Part shown: one piece after another, positions 23,866-36,455 of the stretch
Layout of the letters: each line of letters opens with the position of its first letter
Numbering within the stretch: the first letter of the stretch is position 1
Assembly: GCA_026545765.1 (NCBI GenBank)
Contig: CM048840.1
Coordinates: forward strand, 29,082,765 to 29,146,764
Source: Plantago major
Taxonomy: Eukaryota > Streptophyta > Magnoliopsida > Lamiales > Plantaginaceae
Length of the DNA: 64,000 nucleotides
Reading direction: 5' to 3'
The notes under the pieces: generated by a model
Seen by the model: the letters and a program-made list of their open reading frames with translations, nothing else
What the model was told of the DNA's origin: nothing
Databases searched by the model: none
Made by a program: the position numbers and the translations under genes

Positions 23866-25640
23866 AAGGGCGTCGCGACCTTTTAGGAGTGAACATGATA
23901 TAAGGAGAGAAGAAGATGGCCGGAGAACAAAGAAACAGTGCCTCTTTATCCAACAAGAAAGCCGAAGGAAGAGGCGAGAAAGACCTCCCGGGAAAGGAAT
24001 TAACTGGTTGAAAATGGGCGTGGAGAAAAAGAAAATGGCCGCAACGGCCAAGGAGTGCGAGGATAGAATCGATGAATATCGAGTCATTCCCCCCGAACCA
24101 CCTGGTGAAACACCAACCAAAAGCTTCTTTCATGAGAATCGGATGGCCCCCCATGAAGAAGGATATCCCAAGAAAACAGTGAAAATCGGCTCGGAAATGG
24201 ACGCAGAAACAACCATCAAAATGATTGCCTTCCTAAGAAAGAATGCCGATGTTTTTGCCTGGGGAACTGAAGATCTGAGCGGTATAGATCCTCGAGTCAT
24301 GGTACACGAACTCCACGTTGATCCAAATGTCCGACCCATTCGACAGAAGAAGAGAGACCATGGTCCCATCCATACTCCACAACAAGATCATCGCAGAGAG
24401 GTAGAAAGACTACTCAAGGCAGGACACATTGAGGAGGTTCATTACTCTGATTGGATATGCAATGTGGTCCTAGTAGAGAAAAGTCCGGGAAAATGGAGGA
24501 TGTGCAACGACTTCACCAGTCTCAACCGTTTCTGCCCAAAGGATCCCTATCCCCTGCCAAGAATTGATCAATTGGTAGACTCAACTGCCGGGTGTGCACT
24601 GTTGAGTTTAATGGATGCTTTTCAAGGCTTCTATCATATCAAGATGGTCGAGCATGATATCGAAAAGATAACTTTTATCACCGCAGGAGGAGTATACTGT
24701 TTCAAGGTCATGCCGTTCGGTCTACGAAACGCTGGTGCCACCTACCAAAGATTGATGAACCAAATGTTCAAAGAAGATATTGGCAAATCAATGGAGGTTT
24801 ATGTAGATGACATGCTAGTAAAAAGCAAGGAGACATCTGATCACACCCCCCATCTAGAAAGATGTTTTGCCATAGTAAGAAAATACGGAATGAAACTCAA
24901 TCCAGCCAAATGCACATTTGGAGTAACTGGAGGAAAATTCTTGGGGTACATGGTGACACAGAGAGGGATCGAAGCAAACCCAGAAAAGATAAAAGCCATA
25001 TTGGAGCTTCCACATCTGATGAAACTCAGGGACATTCAGAGACTCATAGGGAAGGTTATATCCCTTAGCCGCTTCAGATCAGCTGAAAAGAAACTCCTTT
25101 TTTTCAAAATCCTAAGGAAGACGGACAAGTTTGAAGGGAACAATGAGTGCAAGGAGGCATTTGAGAACTTGAAGCTCTAGTTATCCTCCCTGCCTCTACT
25201 TTCCAAACCAGAAGAAGGAGAGCCCTTGTACATCTATCTCGCCATCACTCCTGAAGTGGTGAATTCCGTCCTGGTATGCATACAGAAGAACGAACACCTT
25301 CTGGTGTAATACCTGAGCAAAGTACTGGGAACGGCGGAGAAAAACTACAAGAAAATAGAGAAGTATACCTATTGTCTGGTAGAGGCTTCCAGGAAGCTCA
25401 AGCCATACTTCCGTTCACACAAGATAGTGGTCCTCCGAACCAGCCGCTGAAACAGGTCTTAGGTGACGCCTCTAAATCAGGAAGGTTGGCTAAATGGACA
25501 ATTGAGTTAGGAGATCATATGATCGAGTATCAAGTTCCATCTGCCAAAAAATCCCAGGTCCTAGCTGATTTCCTAGCCGAATATCCGGGGAACACGGAAC
25601 CTCAAAAAGATAAAGATGAGCAAGCCTCCAGTGAAGCCCC
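23866..25640 (+). pseudogene. Element A reverse transcriptase and RNase H
   Basis: An open stretch at 23822-25180 holds the RT: WRMCNDFTSLNRFCPKDPYP, FQGFYHIKM, MPFGLRNAGATYQRLMN and the catalytic YVDD in VYVDDMLVKSK. The connection/RNase H part follows (LSKPEEGEPLYIYLAI, YLSKVLGTAEKNYKKIEK, KQVLGDASKSGRLAKW) but is split by a TAG at about 25180, another stop near 25308 and a frameshift near 25450. It lies between protease and second RNase H in the usual Ty3/gypsy order. Confidence 0.88.
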
Positions 25641-26330
25641 GAAAGACATTTCACCAACAAGCCAGGTTTTGACATTAACAACGGAAGTGGCTGGACTGGA
25701 TATTCAAAAAAGTTGGGAAATCGATCCCGTGGCAGAATTGATTATCGCTGAAAAAGAAAGTCCTAGCTTACCTCCCCCACCAGAAGGAGAGCCACCCGTG
25801 ACCGCCCTAAAACATAAACCGACCCTCTGAGTGGCTTTTATCCCGAAAGAACTCGGTCCAGAAGAAAAGGACATATGGGAACTTTATGTGGACGATTCAT
25901 CGGCCGCTCATGCGGGTGGAACGGGGTTATTACTGATCAACCCAGAAAGAGCCTAGATGGAATATGCTATCCGCTTAACATTCCCAGTAACAAACAATGA
26001 AGTTGAGTATGAGGCTCTGATAGCAGGAATGAAGATGGCCAAGTCAGTCATGGCCAAGAAACTCAAAGCTTACTCCGACTCTCAGCTAGTCACGGAACAA
26101 TATTCGGACAAATTTACAGCAAAAAGTGCTTCAATGATCAAATATCTAAAGGTAGTTAAAGAGTTAGAAAAAGCGTTCGACATGTTTAGTCTGATCAAGA
26201 TCAACCGAGCTAAAAACACCATTGCCGACGGATTATCAAAATGGGCTACGGTCTCCGGAGCAGTTGATACACGTACGGTGGTCCTTATGACTGCCAATGA
26301 ATCAGCCGTCACTGCCAACGAGGTCATAAT
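25641..26330 (+). pseudogene. Element A second (archaeal-type) RNase H
   Basis: WELYVDDSS, TNNEVEYEALIAGMKMAKS and AYSDSQLVTEQYS followed by NTIADGLSKWA match the extra RNase H of Tat elements. In-frame stops at 25828-25830 and 25954-25956 interrupt it. The presence of two RNase H domains is the main reason for the Tat assignment. Confidence 0.8.
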
Positions 26331-27570
26331 GAACATGGGCGTTATATCTGACGACAACACTTGGATGAGCGACATCGTGAACTATCTACAGAACGGGATC
26401 CTACCCCGTGATTCAACTGAATCTAGAAGAGTCCAACGAAGATCCCAACGCTACTTCCTCTCTGGTACAGACCTATATAGAAAGTCCTATGATGGAACTC
26501 ACCTCCGTTGTCTGGGTCCGTCTGAGGCCAGTACAGTGTTGAAGGAGATCCACTTAGGAAGTTGCGGAAACCATTCAGGAGGAAGAGCCTTGGCCCAGAA
26601 AATTCAGAGAAACCGCTATTATTGGCCGGCAATGCAAAAGGAAGCTGGAAAATTCTCACGATCATGCTCGGAATGTCAAAGGTTCGCAAGGATCCCCCAT
26701 CGGCCTACCATACCAATGATACCATCAACTATCCCATGTCCATTCGATCAGTGGGGCATGGACATCGTAGGACCTTTTCCAGTAGGACCCGGCGGCAAAA
26801 AATTTCTCATTGTGGCCGTAGAATACTTCTCGAAATGGGTAGAAGCCGAGGCAACGGCCTCCATTTCGGAGAATAAGGTCATGGACTTCCTTTGGAAATT
26901 ATCGTGTCGATTTGGCCTACCAAGAATACTAGTTGCGGACAATGGTCGACAGTTCTCCGGGTACAAGCTCAAAGATTGGTGCGAAGAAAAGGGGATCGAA
27001 CAACGTTTTACTTCCATTGGGTATCCTCAAGCCAACGGACAAACTGAGGTAACCAATCGCACCATCGTCGATAATCTTTAGGAGAAACTGGGAGTCGCAA
27101 AGAAAGATTGGGTCGATGAATTGGAAGGAGTGCTATGGGCTTATCGTATAACGACAAGAACGGCCACACAGGAAACTCCGTTCAGTTTGGTGTATGGATC
27201 CGAAGCGGTAATCCCGTCCGAAATTTCAATCAACACCTTCCGGATCCAAGGGTACGTTCCCTCGGACAACCACTACAAAAGAGTGTACGACCTCAACATG
27301 CTCGAGACCAAAAGGAGTACGGCCCTAGCTCGAACCTTATGATACCAAGCTATCATGGCAAGGGCCTACAACAATCATGTGAAAAGTATGGACCTCCAGA
27401 TTGTAGACTTGGTGCTACGAAAGGTTGATATACTAAAACCAACCGGAAAACTCGAACCCAACTGGGAAGGTCTTTACAGAGTTACAAGGGCAAGTATCAA
27501 TGGGAGCTATGCTTTGGAAAGCATGGACGGAAAACCACTCAAGCGTACCTGGAATGCCAAGAATCTATAG
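26331..27570 (+). pseudogene. Element A integrase
   Basis: The zinc-binding part (HLGSCGNHSGGRALAQK ... CSECQRFA) is followed by the catalytic core: D in WGMDIVGPFP, D in VADNGRQFSG and E in ANGQTEVTNR. The C-terminal part ends YALESMDGKPLKRTWNAKNL at 27570. Stops at 27079-27081 and 27340-27342 interrupt it. At the second, the neighbouring element has an Arg codon, so CGA to TGA is likely. Confidence 0.88.
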
Positions 27571-27720
27571 AAGTACTACGCCTAGATCATTTGTAATAGG
27601 ATCTTTTGAAATGTATCATCTTCTGGCTACCATGTAATCCTACCATTCGATTATAATGAAGCATTTGTTTTTCTGTCAACTATTTGCAAGAAGAACTGTA
27701 CGCACCACTAAGGGCAGACA

Positions 27721-28035
27721 TTATCTTAAAGTTCCTCTGACCCAAAGTGCCAGAGAGAAACTCCCTAAGAAACAAAGATTATGGTGCGGATTGTCTCGGA
27801 CCCAAAGTGTCCGAGGTGTATCGACGCTCAAATCAAAAATTATCTTAAAGTTCCTCGGACCCTAAGAGTCCGAGAGAAACTCCCTAAGAAACAAAGATTG
27901 AGGTATGGATTACCTCGATCCCAAGGTGCCGAGGCATACCAACACTCAACTCAAAAAAGTATCTTAAAAATCCTCGGACCCAAAGCATCCAAGACCAAGC
28001 ATTGGAAGAACCCAACATTGACGAATTTTGCACGA
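27721..28035. repeat. 119-bp tandem repeat in the element A 3' region
   Basis: Units starting atcttaaagttcctc(t/g)gac lie at 27723, 27842 and 27961, exactly 119 bases apart; the third is partial. Each has small palindromes around TCGGACC and TCCGAG. The array begins about 150 bases after the end of integrase. Confidence 0.85.
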
Positions 28036-28538
28036 AAAATGCAACTCCCGGAGTCTAGGACCCAAAGAGTCTTAGACCAATCAAAGACCAACATCACGAG
28101 ACCGAATCTCGACCCAATCCAAGTCTCGGACCAATATTCAATTTGTTTGATTTTCGAGCCATTAGTTCAACGTTTGAATAGAATCTATAAAACCACGAAG
28201 TTTGAATATCACGATAACACAAGGTATGGATCCGAGGATCAACAAGATAACAAGAATAGAGACATGCGTACAAACATTCAAGATGGAGGAAAATAAAACC
28301 CAAGTTTATTGCAATAAAATCGGTCACCCCTGGATCAACAAAAGTTACAGTTAAAGCCCAAAAGTACGAGGGATGATCCAGGCATGACCGATGAGAGGTG
28401 TCAAGTGTTGGTACGAGTTTAACCCTCACAGGCCGAGGGGATAGCTAGTCAAAATATCACCAAAGTCATAATAAGTGTTCAAATAAGTCAGACACTCTAC
28501 AAAAATACGCAAGGGCATACCCTTGGATCGAATCAAGT

Positions 28539-31500
28539 CTAGACCTCGGACCTCTTCCAGAAGCGGCGACTAACTTTCTTTCCTTCAACCTCCTCCAAAA
28601 ACGTAGCTGGCTCATGATCAAGAATGGGACCCGAGAGATCCATCCACTTAGCATTGCAGTTGGAGGATTGCCCACCACCGATCTTAGAGGCGTAAAAGAC
28701 ATTGGGTAACCAAGAGGGGTAGACCGGAGATTCATCTACGGTAAAATCCACCAAGGGAGCAACCACGGACCAAAACTCATCTGAAGTAAGAGCGTCGGGG
28801 GACTTCAATTTGGGATCAAAGACTACATCCCCATCACAATTCCCCATTATCTTGAGGTTCACGTCTTGGCTCGTAATGGAGTCATTCAATAATCCGGCAT
28901 CCTTCAACTGGCTCACACAATCAAAGAAGGCATCCCCCCTAACATCGCCCTCTCGCATCTTACTAAGGAAATAGTAGGAGTCAGACTTAAGGAAGTCTTT
29001 CACGGCATCCGTACGGGTGGTCTTCGCTTTGGAGAGAAGTGCCTCGGCCATCTTAGCCCGAGCGGACGTGATCAGGGACAATGCTTTCTCGGTCTTGCCA
29101 TGAGAAATCTTCTCCTTTTCGAGCTTTTTGTCCGACAAGACTCTCTCGGACTTGAGTTTAGCAATCCCGGCCTCACGATCAACTAACTTCGCATTCAAAG
29201 CCTCAATCTCCTCCTTCAGTCGGGTAGTATCGGACTCTTCTAAGTCCAAGAAGACTGCGACATGACCGGTGACCTACGAAAGGAAGTAAGAAGTTACTTA
29301 CAAATCAAGGATGGTCATTAAGATAGAAAAATGAGAAATGAAGTGCGACAAGTGAGAAAAATGCAATATATATAAGAAGTTACTTACAACATTGGCATGA
29401 TTCTTGATAAGTTCCGACAAAGAATTGAGGATCCCCACAAGGTCAACCCTAGACATACTAGAAGCGCGGTAGTATCATTCACATTGGCACCATTGGACCC
29501 CATCACCACTCGGATCCTCTTAGAAGGAGCCCTCTCCTTATCCGCTAGTGCATTCCCTTTTCTCTTGGCCGCATCAGCATCACTTCGAGCCACAATACTC
29601 ACTTGCTCCTGAAAAATGAACTTTCGTTAGGTAAAACAAATTGAGAAAAAAAAAAGACGAGAAGAGCAAGAATTTAGACCGAGGTACCTGCGGATTAGGG
29701 ATCGATGAACCACTCGAGATCGATGAACCACCTGGGACCGAGGACCACCTGAGGCCGGCGACTGGAGCACAGAAGCATGATTCGTCGGCTCGGTCGTAGG
29801 GATCTTTTGCGAACCCGGAGAGTACTTCTTCTTCTTGCCGGCCCTCAGCTTCTCTCGGGCCTCCAACTTCTCGGCATTACGTTTCTCAAACAATTTCGTG
29901 GCGGACTCCATGATCCAGTAACCTGCGAGCAAAAAACATCAGAACGAAAGCCGAGAATAAAATGACATTCTACTAAGTATATGATCTACTCACGCAAATT
30001 GGGCCTGTCGTTACAATAGACCGGCACACTAGTCAATCCGGCCAACCACAAGTGAGGTTGCACAACCAAACCATACGGATAATAAAGTGTCAGATCTTTC
30101 CCAACAACCCCAAAAACGGCGGCCTTCTCTAAAAGAAGTCCGGGATCGGTATCATGATATAAAGTGGTGCACCCCCTCGTCCCTATGAGCGGAACGTAGG
30201 TCTTCCCCCCTCGGACTCCGCAATAATCGGCCTAAGTGATTCTAACCAAGCAGGCACTCTCCTAAGTTTGGTAGTCAGAAACTTCTTTCTACAAATATAG
30301 CTAGGTAATCTCTAATCATCGGAAGGATTTTTGACATAAAAATACTTAGGCCACCACTTGGAAGAATGGGATGACTCGTACCCAGCTAGGAATTTATAAC
30401 CTCGTCGAGCCGTGAAGTAAAAGAATGTCGTCCCAGGACTAAGGGCTATGTTGAAAGCCGCTAGAAACTTTTGATACGAGAAAGCCTCCCCCTTCAAAGC
30501 CAATATCACTCCAAAACACATGATGGTGCCTAAAGCATTAGGAAGAATCTGTGTAGGACACAAACCCGTCTCCCTAAACAACTCCTCTATCTCAGGTATC
30601 ATCGGGAGCCTCCACCCACACTTGAAAGCTCGAACGTGAAATGCCATATAACCCGCGGGTGGGTTGTACAGAGTTTGAATCGACGAAGGGATCATAATCT
30701 CATAATCATCCGGGATCTCAAAACGGCGACAAAGTCTAGAGATGATCGACACAGAAAGAGTCGTCGAACAAGTAGGAATGATTTGATCCTCATTAGCCTC
30801 GGCGTCGGCCCTCAAATCGCCAATGGGATCAACACGGGTCGTCTTATACTCAATTGCTGTCTTAATGGGCTTCCTTTTATTCCTACGACCTTTGGACCTC
30901 GAAGCATTAAGAGCCACAACAATGGCGCGCTCGGGATTCTCGGACACCGGAACCTCACTCCCTCGGTCCGAATCCTCACCCTCGGAACCCGTGATGTCAA
31001 CATCCTCCTTCGACTCACCTCTGTTAAAACACCGTCATCCCTCTCTTGGTCACCACCACTCGCCCCCTCACTCGGATCCGTCCCATCATTCGGAGCACTC
31101 TCATCCTCACCAGAATCTCCCTTAGACGAACTTCCATCACTATCACTATCTCCCGATGAAGAAGACGAAGAACCGGAACTAGAAGGATCACTCGCCGCGA
31201 CTTCCTCGGGCTCGGGGGATGATAAAACCGTCCGAGTTCCATAAATCAAGCTCGGATTCCTAGGGGGCGGATTGGAGTCAAAAAACAAAGGAGACTCGGG
31301 CTCTCCTATTGGGACGGCCTCAACATGATCATCTATCTCTAGGACTCGATTACAAGGAAGAGTCCCGAAAGACCCAACAACCTCGGGATCCGCCATCGGA
31401 AAGGATGATAAGGGCATCGGCTAAAAAATAGGGACTATAACCATAACCCAAATGCAACATACATAGGCGGAAGTTCCACCTGACGAGGAGGCAAGACCTC

Positions 31501-31710
31501 GGACCTGACAACACATGAATGAGATAGACGGACCAAATTCCTAGTACCCACTTGACGAGGAGACCTATGGGTTACCAACTGTACTTCGGACTCATCCATA
31601 TCATACGATTGGTCGGAATCCGTCAGAACTATCATATTGTCACGAGGCGGCCGAACCTCTTCCCCGTCGCCCAAGTAAAGCTCACCAAGATCATTACTCA
31701 CCCCAGACAT
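28539..31710 (-). pseudogene. Element A antisense gene (acidic / conserved domain / coiled coil)
   Basis: This spliced minus-strand gene lies between pol and the 3' LTR. It starts MSG at 31710. An acidic, Ser-rich segment (about 31300-31030) precedes a conserved block (30800-30300) with YNPPAGYMAFHVRAFKCGW, CPTQILPNALGTIMCFGV and KWWPKYFYV. After a 71-bp intron (29993-29923) comes GYWIMESATKLFEKR, then a 79-bp intron (29687-29609) and a 114-bp intron (29387-29274). The last part, ending at 28539, is a coiled coil (LKEEIEALNAKL) followed by DFLKSDSYYFLSK. The conserved block may correspond to the plant family called putative gypsy-type transposon (Transposase_28); that is from memory. Stops after 30312 and a shift near 31018 make this copy dead. 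The homologue in element B is 53778-56605. Confidence 0.75.
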
Positions 31711-32349
31711 ATTTTTCTTTTAAGTTTTGGATCCGAGCCGGGGAATCTACATACATCAAAGACAAAGGAATTCACCCAAGTTTTAAAAAAAATGTTTTTA
31801 CCCAGACTCGGATACCAATTAAAGTAGAGAAAGTGGAGAACAATGAGAAATGCAAAGTTCGGAGCAACGAGGCAAAACGGACCGAGAAAGCACAAAGCAT
31901 ACGAGAAATCAACAATAGACCGATTCACCAAGCAAGTTCAAGATAGATAAATATCAACAAAAGACCGATCAACCACAAAGAGCGAGCAACCATGAAGTAT
32001 ACCGATAGAATAAATTCAGAAAATAAAGATGAAAGGGCAGAACAAGCAGTTTACTTCCACAATCTGCCTTCCTTCCTGAATCTCGGAAACGATCGAAATC
32101 GCGGGATCTCGGGCTCCAATCTCGGCCTCTCTCGAACCTCGGTCTCTCCCAATATCGATCCCGTCCCGGAATCACCCAACGACGGCCGCCTTCAAACCGC
32201 AGTCTACCACGAATCTCGGAACGGATCGACTCTCAGTCTTCTCCTCCTATCCTCCTCGAATTCGCAATGGTGGCAGCCTTGAATCTCGGAAGTCTAAAGT
32301 CGAACAGCAGCCTCCAATAATCAAACCTCGGTCCAAATCTGGCAAAAAC

Positions 32350-33043
32350 CTGAAAGTGAATCAGGCGCACGTAAGAATGGCAAGTGACAACATAACAATA
32401 TTTTGCTGTTGGAACAGAAAGATCGTTTCATCTTCTCGAGGCATTGCGTATGAAGGTGCTGAGCCAGTGCCCATCATTGTAAGCAGTAGAACCACTTGTA
32501 ATGATCTGGTGGACAAATTGTATACCATCACAGGTTTTAATCAGCTACTGACGAATAGCATCAAGATTACCTTTTTCAATTTGACAAAGCGGCTAGATAT
32601 TAGTGGGTTAGAATTTTACTTGGAAGAGATTCCAAATAAAGATTAGTAAGCAGTCGGATGTGGAAGGATATATGAAGATAAATGAGGGATCTTCTGGAAG
32701 GAGTGTGCTTATTAGTAGTTCTCAGTTGACCGAAGAGAAGATGGTTCAAGAGAAAGACGATGATAATATGAAGTCGGGTTTAAGGAGCAAGATGGAGGGC
32801 ACAGAAGGTGCGTCTAGTGTTGTAAAAAAAAAAACAGAAAGAGGGAGCTCGAGACAATGGATTAATGAAAAATACGATGACATAAAGAGAAAGGTGTGTC
32901 TATTGTTGTAAAAAATAAAAAACAGAAATAGGAAGCTCAAGATCATGGATTAATGAAAAATCTAGTTAAATGCGATGACATAAAGAGAAAGGAGCGTACA
33001 AAAGGTGTGTCTGCTGTTGTAAAAAAAAAATGCCAGAAAGAGG
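32350..33043 (+). mobile_element. MULE-like transposase fragment with short tandem repeats
   Basis: An intact 96-codon ORF at 32356-32646 (ITIFCCWNRKIVSSSRGI, then TTCNDLVDKLYTITGFN) resembles the PB1-like N-terminus of plant Mutator-like transposases. It is followed by three imperfect units (near 32807, 32896 and 33005) with tgttgtaaaaaa and gatgacataaagagaaagg. Sequence resembling the rest of element A resumes after about 33044. No terminal inverted repeats were identified. It may be a captured or nested fragment. Confidence 0.45.
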
Positions 33044-33483
33044 AAAATCAGCTTGAATCTCGGCCTCCAAATTCCGGAACAGTAAACCCCAAAGCTCAAA
33101 CGAAATCAAGGCCAAATGTCGGTTTTGGAACTCAAATCTCGGCCTCAAAACCTGGGAACAGTAAACTCCGAATATCGGCCCCCTTTTCAGTCTCGAATCT
33201 CGAAAAGACAGAAGTGTAGGTCTCAGTCAAACACCGACCTCCTCCAAATCTTCGAAGCTCGATCTACAGCTCGTGAATAGTAAACCCCAGCTTCAATCTC
33301 GGTCCAAATCGCAAATCAATCGGCCTCCTTTCTTCTTTCTCGAACTCTCTTGAAACTGCTGCCTCCAAGTCGATCTCGGAAATCAGTGACAACCACCAAG
33401 TCTCAGCCTCCCTTTTCAGATCTCGGATCTCTCGGCCTCCAAGTCAGTCGGCCCCCAAGATCAGTCTCGGTCTGCTTCTTCTC

Positions 33484-34430
33484 TGTTGGTCCAGATAACG
33501 GCAAAGTAAAAGACTAGAGGGGGGGTGAATAGTCTTTTAAAACTTTTGTCGATAAACACAGTTTCTCAGAAACCTGGGGGTTTCTGATACTTAAATTCAG
33601 AGCGCGGAAGACTTTAAGATAGGTAAGTGCAGAAACAATAAGTAAGTGTGTGTGTGCTTTGCTGAAATGTAAATACAGAAAGGTAAATAACACAGCAAGT
33701 ATAGTGGTATCTGGAGGTGGCGTAATCCTCCAACTAATCCACTTCGGTCTTTCTGAGACCTAGAATTCACTAGAACAGATAATTGAGTTCACCTTACAAT
33801 AATCCTTATTCTAAGATTCCTAAACAAATGGTTCCCAACCAAATGTTCCCCCTGAGTTATTCCCCAGCTCCTAGAGCTAAGTACTTCCTTTACTCAGATA
33901 ACCTTGGAGTTATTCCCTGATTTCCCAAATCAAGTACTTCCTCTACTCCACGCCTTGATGGTGTTGGTTATAAGGTTTGTCAGAGAGGCTTCTCGTATAA
34001 CTTTTCAGTTATGTTTTCAGAGAGCCTAATAGAACAAGACTACTTAATACACTTGTTTAGTGGATGGCAGTCTGCTCTTTACTGACCCAAGTAATTGGTG
34101 TCCGTTCTGGAGAATGAGCTTCAGAAAGGGTATCTGATAGTTCAACTCTTTCACGAATAACAATCTCTTGTTAAGGTTCAGGACAACTTAGAACTACTAG
34201 TGATTCTTCAAGCAACAGAAAGCTTTCAGAAAGGGTAGTAGAGTGCTTGAGAGAATACTTTGCTTGATGGTAAGTTTGCAAGATAGAGCGTTCTAAGGTA
34301 TGTTCTTCAAGCATCTAAGTGTGTGATATATATAGATAAATTTGAGAGGCGTTTGAATTGTATCCGTTGTGCTCTCTATCAAATTATATCCGTTTATATC
34401 TTGAACTATGTACTCAGAAGTCACTATCTG
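33484..34430 (-). repeat. Copia 3' LTR, truncated
   Basis: It matches 38485 to about 39420 of the other LTR with few changes, up to a junction around 34425-34437 where integrase-side coding sequence takes over. The shared TC(T/A)GAGA at the junction suggests deletion at microhomology. Confidence 0.88.
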
Positions 34431-35450
34431 ATTTTTCTGAGAATCATCTGGTTGTTACTAGGCATTTCATGCTTTTCTTCGTCAGAGTCATCCTCTCTTT
34501 CCACAATGATGTTTTTCCTTTCTGAGAGTTCCTCTTCAGAATCCTTTATCATTAGTTCCTTGAACCTTTCTGAGAGTTCATCAGCAAGGGGTGTTTTCTT
34601 GCTTCCTTCATAGAATACAACATGAACTGATTCTTCAATCTTCTTTGTTCTTTTATTGTAAACTCTGTATGCTTTGCTATTCATAGAATAACCAAGAAAC
34701 ACACCTTCATCTGCCTTTGGTTGAAATGTCCTTAGATACTCTTTTCCATTGTTAAGAACAAAACATCTACAACCAAATACTTTTAGATGTTTGATATTAG
34801 GGGGTCTACCAACCAAGAGTTCATAAGGGGTCTTGTCATGGTGTTTGTTTATCAAACATCTGTTCTGAGTGTAGCATGCTGTGTTTACAGCTTCAACCCA
34901 ATAAACTTCACTTATCTCAGTGTCAGCTAGCATTGTCCTTGCTGCTTCTTTAAGTGTTCTGTTTTTCCTTTCTGCAACACCATTTTGTTGTGGTGTTCTT
35001 ACAGAGGAAAGTTGGTGTTGTATACCTTGCTGGTACAAAACTCCTTAATGTACTGGTTGACAAACTCAGTACCATGGTCTGTTCTGATTGCAGATACCTT
35101 GTCATTTTTCATGACTTCAAGCTTATTCAGCAAGTTTGGTATTTCCACCCTTGCATCGAGAAGCTTCAGAAAGACAACCGAAGTGAATCTTGAGAAGTCA
35201 TCTACAACAACAAGACCATACTTCTTTCCTGCATAACTAGTTACAGATGATTCAAAAAGATCCATGTGTAATAGTTGCAGTGGTCTAACACTAGAGTGTC
35301 TGATTTTGGACTTAAAAGAGATCTTAGATTGTTTCCCCACCTGACAGGCAGAACAGATACCATCCTTTCTGAAAGATGTTTTGGGAAGGTCAACCACTAA
35401 CTCTTTCTTGGCAAGTTTGTTCAGAGTTTTGAAATTCAAGTGACTCATTC
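34424..35450 (-). pseudogene. Copia integrase
   Basis: The pre-integrase zinc-binding part (HLNFKTLNKLAKKEL ... CSACQVGKQ) precedes the core. Core residues include D in LLHMDLFESS, D in IRTDHGTEF and E in NGVAERKNRTLKEA. The C-terminal part has VFGCRCFVLNNGK and DEGVFLGYSMNSKAYRVYN. Two overlapping frames (35448-34999 and 35038-34424) show one shift. Coding stops at the LTR junction, where RT should follow. Confidence 0.88.
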
Positions 35451-35476
35451 TTTTGTGCCATAACCAAGGTTTTCTC

Positions 35477-35885
35477 TTACGTGACTGATTGACTCACCAT
35501 GAGACATTCTTCAGTTGTGGCAGATGCCCAGTCGGCAACATAAAGACTGCCTTTTTGCCGAGCAACCAAGACTGTCTGCTTTGACTCATTGTCTATAAGT
35601 TTGCAATACTTTGCTTTGAATTTCACAGTAAATCCCTTGTCTGCAAACTGTCTCATGCTAAATAGATTATATTTCAAACCCTTAACATGTAATACGTCAG
35701 TGATAGTTAATGATCCTAATTTGACGTTGCCAAATCCCAGAGAGGGATTTAATTCTCCAAAGAAATCGATGTCCGGTCCATTGTTGCAAGTTTTGTAGTT
35801 GACCGATTTGCTTTGTCTCCGTCATGTGCTTTCCGCATCCACTATCAAATAGCCATTGAGCCTTAGTCCAAGAGGCGTTACGCAA
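35477..35885 (-). pseudogene. Copia protease region
   Basis: WLFDSGCGKHMTET, with the D-S-G active site, is at about 35850-35810. It is followed by MKYNLFSMRQFADKGFTVKF at 35677-35620. A frameshift separates the parts. Confidence 0.8.
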
Positions 35886-36455
35886 AAACAGAAATGGAGT
35901 TAGGGTCTTGCTTGAGAGATAGAACCATTTAGACTAAACATTCTTCCAAAGAGGAATCCACATTTTAGTGAATTTCTTGGGAGTTTGTTTTGTCTAACTT
36001 GATCGAAGGAGATGCAATAAAATCGTAATTTTGATCTCAATTTTCCTTCTTGTGGTGTTTCTAGGTGTTCCTTTTGGTGCTTTACGGACCACAGGTTTCG
36101 GATTGCTTTTCAAACTTAGCCTTTCCGCCGTGTTCCTTCTAGCTCGCATTCAGCTTTTCGTGGCTTGAGATTTCTTCCACTTCATCATTGCTACGTAATA
36201 TCGCCTTGCACCATTGTTCTTGTCCTTCCTTATATTGTTGCGAAGAACTTTTCCAATAGCACGATAGCCAATGCCATTTCTAACACCTTTGGCTTTACGA
36301 ATCGTTCTTCAGAAGCCTTACTAGTTTCTGCACCATCTTTGTTTTCATAAAATGGTACAGTAGAGAATTTGCCTATTCCAGCAATTCTTCCTTTCCTAGT
36401 AATGTAGCAATGTGGATGGTTACATGTGTGAGGGTTATGTTTCTTTTCAGAAACC

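Noticed and set aside
27721-28035. CRISPR-like array
   Set aside because: The 119-bp units are whole-unit tandem repeats without unique spacers, in a plant retrotransposon.
28094-28429. Minus-strand ORF of 111 codons after element A pol
   Set aside because: It overlaps the end of the tandem repeat region, has no motif, and has no counterpart in element B.
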